From positions 3,130,419-3,194,418 of the forward strand of contig NZ_CP017661.1 of assembly GCF_016805985.1 (NCBI RefSeq): DNA of 64,000 nt, in the 5' to 3' direction. The translations under genes and the position numbers were made by a program. Origin of the DNA: Microbacterium sp. JZ31 (GTDB taxonomy: Bacteria; Actinomycetota; Actinomycetes; Actinomycetales; Microbacteriaceae). This document shows, piece by piece, positions 57,439 through 64,000 of this stretch; the stretch's first letter is position 1; the number at the start of each line of letters is the position of its first letter. Under the pieces are notes generated by a model. The model saw only the letters and a list, made by a program, of their open reading frames with translations, was not told the DNA's origin and ran no database searches.

Positions 57439-57467
57439 TTGACACCCGCCAGAAGCCTCGATACCTT
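57439..57467 (+). promoter_or_regulatory. Promoter of the sugar operon
   Basis: TTGACA (57439-57444), a 17-base spacer and TACCTT (57462-57467): a near-consensus vegetative promoter, next to the ROK operator. Confidence 0.75.
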
Positions 57468-57531
57468 GATTCGCGTCAGCGGCGACGGACCTCGGTCGGG
57501 CGCCGGATCGGACCTCGATGAGGAGCACCCC

Positions 57532-58287
57532 TTGGCCACCCGCCTTGTCTCGCCCGACGAACTGTCGGTGCAGCTGTACACGGTGCGCGAGCGCATCGCG
57601 CAAGACCTTCCCGGATCACTCGGCCGCCTCGCCGAGATCGGCTATCGTCGCGTCGAGCCCTGGGGCCTCGTCGATCGCGCCGATCAGCTGGCGGAGCACC
57701 TGCAGGGCCTCGGCCTCGAGGCGCCGACGTCGCACGTGCACCTGCTGGGCGCCGATCTCGAGCCGGTGTTCGCGGCTGCGAAGAAGGTCGGCGTGACGAC
57801 GATCATCGACCCGCACGTGCCCGAGGAGAACTGGACCGACCGCGAGAGCATCGAACGCGTCGCGGCCGGGCTGGGCGAGATCGCCGAGCGCGCGGCCGAC
57901 CACGGCCTGCGGGTCGGCTACCACAACCACGCGTTCGAGCTCGAGCGCCGGGTCGACGGCGTCTCGGCGCTCGAGGTGTTCGCCGACGCGGCGCCCGCCT
58001 CCGTGATCCTCGAGGTGGACACCTACTGGGCGGAGGTCGGCGGCGAGCCCGCCGCGGAGCTGCTGCGCCGCCTGGGCGACCGCGTCCAGGCGTTGCACGT
58101 CAAGGACGGCCCGCGCACGAAGGAGGACGAGGACCAGGTCGCGGTCGGCGACGGCGTGCTGCCGATCGCGGACATCCTCTCGGCGGCGCCCGGGGCCCTG
58201 CGCGTCGTCGAGCTCGACGACCACGCGGGCGACGTGTTCGAGGCGCTCGCCCGCAGCTTCGCCTTCCTCACCGGGGAGCGCTCCTGA
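57532..58287 (+). CDS. Sugar phosphate isomerase/epimerase (TIM barrel)
   Basis: 251 residues. The start is TTG 57532 (LATRLVSPDELSVQLYTVR) behind GAGGAG; there is no good ATG. AP-endonuclease-2-like TIM-barrel motifs: YHNHAFELER, LEVDTYWAEVGG and LHVKDGPRTKED hold the metal-binding His, Glu and Asp. Such enzymes isomerise or epimerise sugars or act on 3-keto sugars. First gene of the ROK-controlled operon; its stop overlaps the next ATG. Confidence 0.9.
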   Translation: MATRLVSPDELSVQLYTVRERIAQDLPGSLGRLAEIGYRRVEPWGLVDRADQLAEHLQGLGLEAPTSHVHLLGADLEPVFAAAKKVGVTTIIDPHVPEENWTDRESIERVAAGLGEIAERAADHGLRVGYHNHAFELERRVDGVSALEVFADAAPASVILEVDTYWAEVGGEPAAELLRRLGDRVQALHVKDGPRTKEDEDQVAVGDGVLPIADILSAAPGALRVVELDDHAGDVFEALARSFAFLTGERS

Positions 58288-59384
58288 TGGGCGGTCGGGT
58301 GGGCGTCGGCGTCGTCGGCGCCGGCACGATCAGCGACCAGTACCTCGAGAACCTCACGGCGTTCCCGGATCTGGACGTCCGCTTCGTCGCGGACATCGAC
58401 ACCGCGCGCGCCGCGGCGCAGGCGCAGAAATGGGGCGTGCCGGCCTCCGGCACGTACGAGGAGCTGCTCGCCGACCCCGCGATCGAGATCGTCGTGAACC
58501 TCACGATCCCCGCCGTGCACGTCGAGGTGGCGCTCAAGGCCGTCGAGGCCGGCAAGCACGTGTGGGGCGAGAAGCCCTACGCGCTCGACCTCGAGAGCGG
58601 CCGCGTGCTGCTCGAGGCCGCGCAGTCCCAGGGCGTGCGCGTCGCCGTCGCGCCCGACACGATCCTCGGGGCGGGCCTGCAGACGGCGTTCCGCGCCGTG
58701 CGCGAGGGCGCGATCGGCGCACCGCTGACGGGGCTCGCGCTGTTCCAGGCGCCCGGCCCCGAGTCGTGGCACCCGAGCCCCGAGTTCCTCTACGCGCGGG
58801 GCGCGGGACCGCTGTTCGACATCGGCCCCTACTACCTCACGACGCTCGTGCAGGTGTTCGGCTCGGTGCGCCGCGTGTACGCGCACGGCTCGAAGTCGCG
58901 CGAGACGCGCGTGATCGGCAGCGGCCCCAAGGCGGGCACCGAGTTCCCGGTCGAGGTGCCCACGCACGTCGCCGCGCTGCTCGAGTTCGCCTCGGGCGCC
59001 AGCGCGCAGGTCGTGTTCAGCTTCGACTCCAAGCTCAAGCGCACGGGCTTCGTCGAGGTCGCCGGCACGGAGGGCACGGCGGTGTTCCCCGACCCCAACA
59101 CGTTCGAAGGCGACACGGTCGTGCACGCAGCCGACGACGAGGAGCGCACGATCCCCGCCGCCGGGTCGTTCTACACGCGCGGCACCGGCGTCGCCGAGCT
59201 GGCCCAGGCGATCCGCGCCGGACGTCCCGAGCGCGTGCCCGGCGAGCTCGCCTTCCACGTGCTCGAGATCATGGTCGCGATCGCGCAGTCCGCTGAGGCG
59301 AGCGCGCCGGTCGAGGTCGTCTCCGATGTCACGCCCGGCGAGTCGCTGGACCCCGAGTGGGATCCTTCGGTCGCGACCCTGTAG
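58287..59384 (+). CDS. Gfo/Idh/MocA-family oxidoreductase (first)
   Basis: 365 residues. The NAD(P) Rossmann start is [19 protein letters not shown]; the EKPYALD motif (Lys of the EKP signature) follows at about 93-99. The C-terminal substrate domain has [19 protein letters not shown]. It oxidises or reduces a sugar or sugar acid, probably handing product to the isomerase. Overlaps the isomerase gene by ATGA. Confidence 0.93.
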   Translation: MGGRVGVGVVGAGTISDQYLENLTAFPDLDVRFVADIDTARAAAQAQKWGVPASGTYEELLADPAIEIVVNLTIPAVHVEVALKAVEAGKHVWGEKPYALDLESGRVLLEAAQSQGVRVAVAPDTILGAGLQTAFRAVREGAIGAPLTGLALFQAPGPESWHPSPEFLYARGAGPLFDIGPYYLTTLVQVFGSVRRVYAHGSKSRETRVIGSGPKAGTEFPVEVPTHVAALLEFASGASAQVVFSFDSKLKRTGFVEVAGTEGTAVFPDPNTFEGDTVVHAADDEERTIPAAGSFYTRGTGVAELAQAIRAGRPERVPGELAFHVLEIMVAIAQSAEASAPVEVVSDVTPGESLDPEWDPSVATL

Positions 59385-59527
59385 GGGTCCGCGCGCGGTT
59401 CCCCGCACGTCCCCCGTCATCCCCGTCCGGCAGTCCACGATCCGCAGTTGCACCACCCCGCAGTCGCACCACCCTGCAGTTCCTCACCCTGCGACATCCC
59501 TCAACGATGAGACCAAGGAGTACAGCG

Positions 59528-60880
59528 ATGAAGAAGTCCCGCAACATCCGATGGGCGGCGCTCGCCGCGACCGCCGCCGTGAGCACCGCGGCGCTGACCG
59601 GCTGCGGCGGCACCGGCGGCACCGGCGGCAGCGCCGATCCGGCCGAGCTCGAGGGCCAGACGATCACGTACTGGGCGAGCAACCAGGGCTCGTCGATCAG
59701 CATGGACGAGGAGGTGCTGGGCGAGTCGATCGACCGGTTCACCGAGGCCACCGGCGTCGAGGTCGAGCTCGAGGTCATCCCCTGGCCCGACCTGTACAAC
59801 CGCATTCTCGCGGCGGTCTCGAGCGGCGAGGGCCCCGACGTCCTGAACATCGGCAACACGTGGGCCGTGTCGCTGCAGTCCAGCGGTGCGTTCATCCCGT
59901 GGGAGGGCGATGCGCTCGAGGCGATCGGCGGGCAGGAGCGCTTCGTCGAGACCAGCTGGGCGACGGGCGGCGCCGAGGGCCAGGCCCCGACGTCCGTTCC
60001 GCTGTACGGGCTGGCCTACTCGCTGTACTACAACACCGCGATGTTCGAGGAGGCGGGGATCGAGGAGCCGCCCGCGACGTGGGACGAGTTCATCGAGACC
60101 GCGAAGCAGCTCACGAAGGACACCGACGGCGACGGCGAGATCGACCAGTGGGGCTTCACCCTCGCGGGTCAGCGCGTGTCCAACAACGCCCATCAGGCGT
60201 TCGTCCGCGGCATGCAGAACGGCGGCGAGCTGTACACGGAGGACGGCCAGCCCGACTTCACGAACGACGGCGTCGTCGCGGGTGTCACGCAGTGGCTCGA
60301 CCTGATGGATGAGAACGGCGTCGTCGACCCGTCGAACGCCGAGTTCACCGACGGCAGCCAGCTGCCGCCGGAGCTCATCGACGGCCGGGCGGCGATGATG
60401 TTCGACCAGGCGGCGGGCAAGACCTTCGCGGCCGCGGAGTTCGAGGACTTCGGCGTCGCGCCCATCCCGATGAACTCGGCCGACGCGACGGGCAAGGAAG
60501 GGACGCAGAGCCACGTGGCGGGCATCAACGTCAGCGTGTTCGCGAACTCGGACGCCAAGGACGCCGCGATCGCGTTCGTCGGGCACCTCACGAGCGACGA
60601 GGAGCAGAAGACGCTCAACGCGGCGTACACCTCGCTGCCTGTCGTCACGTCGGCGATGGACGACCCGGCGTTCGACACCCCGGAGATGGCGGCCAAGAAG
60701 GTCACCTACGCCGAGCACTCGCAGCCCATGCCGCTGTTCCCCTCGGAGGGCCAGATGGAGACGCTCGTCGGAGAGGCGATCGCGGGTCTGTTCGCCGACA
60801 TCGCGCAGGGCGAGGAGGTCAACGAGGAAGACGTCCGCGCCGCGCTCGAGGACGCGCAGGCGCAGATGCCGGCCAGCTGA
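59528..60880 (+). CDS. ABC transporter sugar-binding lipoprotein (CUT1 type)
   Basis: 450 residues. Lipoprotein signal [20 protein letters not shown] with Cys26 (ALTGCGG). Mature protein is an SBP_bac_1 fold: [54 protein letters not shown]. It is tethered outside the membrane and delivers an oligo- or monosaccharide to the permeases at 61091 and 62082. AAGGAG lies upstream of the start. Confidence 0.93.
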   Translation: MKKSRNIRWAALAATAAVSTAALTGCGGTGGTGGSADPAELEGQTITYWASNQGSSISMDEEVLGESIDRFTEATGVEVELEVIPWPDLYNRILAAVSSGEGPDVLNIGNTWAVSLQSSGAFIPWEGDALEAIGGQERFVETSWATGGAEGQAPTSVPLYGLAYSLYYNTAMFEEAGIEEPPATWDEFIETAKQLTKDTDGDGEIDQWGFTLAGQRVSNNAHQAFVRGMQNGGELYTEDGQPDFTNDGVVAGVTQWLDLMDENGVVDPSNAEFTDGSQLPPELIDGRAAMMFDQAAGKTFAAAEFEDFGVAPIPMNSADATGKEGTQSHVAGINVSVFANSDAKDAAIAFVGHLTSDEEQKTLNAAYTSLPVVTSAMDDPAFDTPEMAAKKVTYAEHSQPMPLFPSEGQMETLVGEAIAGLFADIAQGEEVNEEDVRAALEDAQAQMPAS

Positions 60881-60934
60881 CGCCGGCCAGGCCATCAGCT
60901 CCATCGGCCTGTCCTCCACTCCCGGCTCCAGCTG

Positions 60935-61050
60935 CCCTGTTCGTTGAGCGAGCGAAGCGAGTCGAAACGGAGCAATCCGGCTCCGCTCGAACCCTGAGCG
61001 CGTCCGGACCGTTTCGACCCGTCGCTTCGCTCCTCGCTCAACGAACAGGG
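60935..61050. repeat. Long imperfect inverted repeat between binding protein and permease
   Basis: CCCTGTTCGTTGAGCGAGCG begins at 60935 and the arm ends with TCGAAACGG (about 60970). The other arm (about 61008-61050) starts CCGTTTCGACC and ends CTCAACGAACAGGG. The left arm matches the gyrB-gyrA intergenic repeat at 13953. It could form a large hairpin that lowers permease expression relative to the binding protein (inference). Confidence 0.8.
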
Positions 61051-61090
61051 CGCGGGGGCACGGGGCGACCATGCAACCGAGAAGGACGCC

Positions 61091-62089
61091 ATGACCACGC
61101 ACGCCACCGCCCCGACCTCCGCCACGGAGGTGATCACCACCGGGCGCCGGGGCCGCGGCCCCACCCCCGCGACCGGTCGCCGCCGGCGCCGCACGCTCTT
61201 CCCGTACGCGCTCATCGCCCCCGCCGGCGTGATGGAGCTGCTGATCCACATCATCCCGATGCTGCTCGGCGTGTGGATCGCGTTCCTCTCGCTCACCCAG
61301 CTGTCGATCGCCAACTGGGTGGCCGCGCCGTTCGTCGGCCTGCAGAACTTCATCACGAGCCTGGATCCCGCCGGTCCCATCGGCAGCCAGTTCTACGGCG
61401 CTCTGCTGCGCACGATCTTCTACACGGTCGTGGTTGTCGGCATCGCATGGTCGCTCGGCATCTTCGCGGCCGTGCTGCTGAACTCGAAGTTCCGCGGCAA
61501 CGGCGTGCTGCGCACGCTGTTCCTCGTGCCCTACGCGCTGCCGGGCTTCGTCACCACCATCGCGTGGGCGTTCATCTTCAACCAGCGCGACGGCATGCTC
61601 AACCGCCTGCTGGTCGACGACCTCGGGCTGCTGACGGAGCGGCCGTTCTGGCTGCTCGGCGGCAACTCCCTGATCGTGGTGATCGTCGTCACGGTCTGGC
61701 AGTTCTGGCCGTTCGCGTTCCTGATGCTGCTGGCGGCGCTGCAGTCCATCCCGGACGAGGTCTACGAGGCGGCCTCGCTCGACGGCGCGAGCCTGTGGAA
61801 GCAGTTCACCGGCATCACGCTGCCCATGATCCGGCACGCCAACGTGGTGCTGCTGCTCATGCTCAGCCTGTGGGTGTTCAACCAGTTCGACGTGCCGTAC
61901 CTGCTGTTCGGCCCCGCCTCGCCCGAGGAGGCGACCCTGATCTCCCCGCTCATCTACCAGCAGTCCTTCAACAACTGGAACTTCGGCGTGGGCGGCGCCC
62001 TCAGCGTCCTGCTGCTGGTCGTGCTCCTGATCGCGTCGGCGTTCTACATCCGGCTCGTGATGCCGAAGGGACAGACGATCGATGATTGA
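61091..62089 (+). CDS. ABC transporter permease (MalF/UgpA type)
   Basis: 332 residues. The first 40 residues are Arg/Thr-rich; then six membrane helices starting PYALIAPAGVMELLIHIIPM. The EAA loop reads EVYEAASLDGASLWKQF with the conserved Gly. It forms the channel with the next permease. No ABC ATPase is encoded here; a shared MsiK-type ATPase elsewhere is likely. Confidence 0.93.
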   Translation: MTTHATAPTSATEVITTGRRGRGPTPATGRRRRRTLFPYALIAPAGVMELLIHIIPMLLGVWIAFLSLTQLSIANWVAAPFVGLQNFITSLDPAGPIGSQFYGALLRTIFYTVVVVGIAWSLGIFAAVLLNSKFRGNGVLRTLFLVPYALPGFVTTIAWAFIFNQRDGMLNRLLVDDLGLLTERPFWLLGGNSLIVVIVVTVWQFWPFAFLMLLAALQSIPDEVYEAASLDGASLWKQFTGITLPMIRHANVVLLLMLSLWVFNQFDVPYLLFGPASPEEATLISPLIYQQSFNNWNFGVGGALSVLLLVVLLIASAFYIRLVMPKGQTIDD

Positions 62090-62921
62090 GACGCGCGGTT
62101 TCCGCATCCTGCGGGCCTTCGGGCTCGTGTTCCTCACGCTCATCGTGGTCGTGCCGCTGTACGTGATCCTGACGACGTCGATCAAGCCGCTGCAGGATGT
62201 GCGCGGCCTGTTCCAGTGGTTCCCGTCGGAGATCACGTTCCAGCCGTACGTCGACATCTGGACGACCGTCCCGCTCGCGCACTACTTCACGAACAGCCTG
62301 ATCGTGACCGTGTTCGCCACGACGCTGTCGGTGATCCTGGCGATCCTCGCGGCGTACGCGCTGTCGCGGTTCAGCTTCCCCGGCGCGCGCAGCTTCAGCC
62401 TGATCGTGCTGTCGACGCAGATGTTCCCCGGCATCCTGTTCCTGCTGCCGCTGTACCTGATCTTCACGCAGATCCAGCGCACGGTCGGGGTGCAGCTCAA
62501 CGGCAGCTATCTCGGCCTGATCATCACGTACATGACGTTCTCGCTGCCGTTCTCGATCTGGATGCTGTCGGGCTTCTTCGCCGCGATGCCGCGCGCGCTC
62601 GAGGAGGCCGCGATGATCGACGGCCTCGGCCGCTTCGGCGCCCTGGTGCGCGTCGTGCTCCCGGTCGCGCGCCCCGGCATCATCGCCGTCGCCGTGTACT
62701 GCTTCATCACGTCCTGGAGCGAGGTGCTGTTCGCGAGCGTCCTGACGAACGCCGACACGCGCACGCTGTCGATCGGCCTGCGCGCCTACGCGTCGCAGAC
62801 GGATGTCTACTGGAACCAGATGATGGCCGCGTCCGTGGTCGTGTCGCTGCCCGTGCTGATCGGCTTCCTGATCGTGCAGCGCCACCTCATCTCCGGACTG
62901 TCGGCGGGAGCGGTCAAGTGA
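62082..62921 (+). CDS. ABC transporter permease (MalG/UgpE type)
   Basis: 279 residues, six helices, starting FRILRAFGLVFLTLIVVVPL. The EAA loop reads ALEEAAMIDGLGRFGALVRV. It overlaps the first permease by eight bases and its stop overlaps the GTG of the following dehydrogenase. Confidence 0.94.
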   Translation: MIETRGFRILRAFGLVFLTLIVVVPLYVILTTSIKPLQDVRGLFQWFPSEITFQPYVDIWTTVPLAHYFTNSLIVTVFATTLSVILAILAAYALSRFSFPGARSFSLIVLSTQMFPGILFLLPLYLIFTQIQRTVGVQLNGSYLGLIITYMTFSLPFSIWMLSGFFAAMPRALEEAAMIDGLGRFGALVRVVLPVARPGIIAVAVYCFITSWSEVLFASVLTNADTRTLSIGLRAYASQTDVYWNQMMAASVVVSLPVLIGFLIVQRHLISGLSAGAVK

Positions 62922-64000
62922 GCTCAGGTGCAGGGGCCCTCCGGGTCGGGATCGTCGGCGGCGGGTTCATGGCGCGCACGCACGCGCATGCCGCGCGCGC
63001 CGCGGGCGCGCACGTCGAGGCCATCCTGTCGTCGGCACCGGAGCGCACGGCGCAGGCCGCGTCCGAGCTCGCCGTGCCGCACGCCGCCGCGTCGCTCGAG
63101 GAGCTGATCGACCGCGTCGACGTCGTGCACGTGTGCTCGCCCAACCGCTGGCACCTCGAGCAGTCGCTCGCGGTGATCGGCGCCGGCACGCACGTGGTGT
63201 GCGAGAAGCCGCTCGCGACGAGCGCGGCGGACGCCGCGCGGCTCGTCGACGCGTCGGGCGGCGTGGTCGCGACCGTGCCGTTCGTCTACCGCTTCCACCC
63301 GATGGCGCGCGAGGCGCGGGCGCGGGTGGCGGCCGGCGAGATCGGCCGGCTGCTGACGATGCGGGGCTCGTACCTGCAGGACTGGCTGCTCGAGCCCGGC
63401 GAGCGCAACTGGCGGGTCGACGCGGTCGCGGGCGGCGCCTCGCGCGCGTTCGGCGACATCGGGTCGCACCTCGTGGACATCCTTGAGTTCGTCGCGGGGG
63501 ACCGGATCGCCCGGATCGCCGCGCGCACGCAGACCGCGTACCCCGAGCGGGCGGGATCGGCGGTGACGACCGAGGACGCCGTGGCGGTCGTCGTCGAGAC
63601 GGCGGGCGGCGCGATCGGGTCGCTGCTGGTGTCGCAGGTCGCGGCGGGGCGCAAGAACGCCCTGACGATCGAGGTCTCGGGCAGCGCCGGCGCGATCGCG
63701 TTCGACCAGGAGCATCCGGACGAGCTGTGGCTCGGCGGGCGCGAGGCGTCGCGGATCCTCTCGCGCGATGCGGGGGTCCTCGCACCGGATGCCACGCGCC
63801 TGTCGGTCGTGCCGTCGGGGCATCCGATGGGCTACCTCGACGCGTTCACGGCGTTCGCGCGCGACACCTACGCCGCCATCCGCGGTGAGGACCCCGACGG
63901 CCTGCCGCGCTTCGCGGACGGCGCGCGTGCGGCCGTGCTGACCGAGGCCGTGCTGACCGCCGCGGCGGAAGACCGCTGGATCGACATCCCTGGAGAAGGA
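62918..64000 (+). CDS. Gfo/Idh/MocA-family oxidoreductase (second), 3' end missing
   Basis: 361 residues visible from GTG 62918, running off the right edge. Rossmann motif LRVGIVGGGFMARTHAHAA, then CEKPLATSAADA (EKP motif) and GASRAFGDIGSHLVDILEF. It differs clearly from the first dehydrogenase in this operon, so the pathway probably has two redox steps. The last visible residues DIPGEG look close to the natural end. Confidence 0.9.
   Translation, partial: MSSGAGALRVGIVGGGFMARTHAHAARAAGAHVEAILSSAPERTAQAASELAVPHAAASLEELIDRVDVVHVCSPNRWHLEQSLAVIGAGTHVVCEKPLATSAADAARLVDASGGVVATVPFVYRFHPMAREARARVAAGEIGRLLTMRGSYLQDWLLEPGERNWRVDAVAGGASRAFGDIGSHLVDILEFVAGDRIARIAARTQTAYPERAGSAVTTEDAVAVVVETAGGAIGSLLVSQVAAGRKNALTIEVSGSAGAIAFDQEHPDELWLGGREASRILSRDAGVLAPDATRLSVVPSGHPMGYLDAFTAFARDTYAAIRGEDPDGLPRFADGARAAVLTEAVLTAAAEDRWIDIPGEG

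Overview
The window is high-GC actinobacterial DNA from the chromosome origin region. Gene order (parB-parA-rsmG-khpB-yidC-yidD-rnpA-rpmH, then dnaA-dnaN-recF-dciA-gyrB-gyrA, then the pknB-pknA-pbpA-rodA-pstP-fhaB-fhaA cluster next to a tRNA-Leu) and protein character point to Microbacteriaceae, most likely Microbacterium or a close relative. This placement is inferred from synteny and family knowledge; no database was searched.

Layout. 1-6540: leftward segregation and membrane-insertion genes, with seven parS-like sites (1463-3425). 6541-8857: dnaA and oriC with DnaA boxes. 8858-17154: rightward replication and topology genes, ending in a DUF3566 membrane protein and tRNA-Ile. 17155-30353: accessory and housekeeping genes. 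These include a META-type lipoprotein, tRNA-Ala, an IclR-controlled permease/CoA-transferase/HMG-CoA-lyase-like operon, a TetR-controlled MFS efflux operon carrying two tiny membrane-protein genes, nudix, aroQ, ybaK-like and ppiA genes. 30391-41976: rhomboid, crgA, a class E-like sortase and the Ser/Thr kinase, SEDS/PBP and FHA cell-envelope cluster. 42029-46446: a DevRS-like two-component system with a UspA protein and a candidate DevR box, a lipoprotein, a 6C-type small RNA and a cold-shock gene. 46569-52142: a coiled-coil protein, a HAD phosphatase, an Ala/Pro-rich secreted protein, and a 650-residue secreted protein with nine chaplin-like repeats and an LAKTG sorting signal. 52251-57376: nucS, an MFS gene, a NagD-like HAD gene, an SDR and a ROK regulator. 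57532-64000: a ROK-flanked sugar operon (isomerase, two Gfo/Idh dehydrogenases, ABC binding protein and two permeases, no ATPase), cut by the right edge.

How the genes work together. The left half is the replication-initiation and segregation hub: DnaA acts at oriC, and ParB binds the parS cluster and partners ParA. The middle cluster couples PASTA-kinase signalling to peptidoglycan synthesis. The class E-like sortase at 31704 is a plausible enzyme for anchoring the LAKTG chaplin-like surface protein at 50190; that pairing is the most interesting possible system here.

Caution. Six otherwise well-conserved genes (parA, rsmG, yidC, the HMG-CoA-lyase-like gene, pstP and the Ala/Pro-rich gene) each carry one frameshift explained by a single missing base in a short G or C run. 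A lipid-kinase gene (1989-3048) carries several. Most look like homopolymer errors in the assembly rather than biology.
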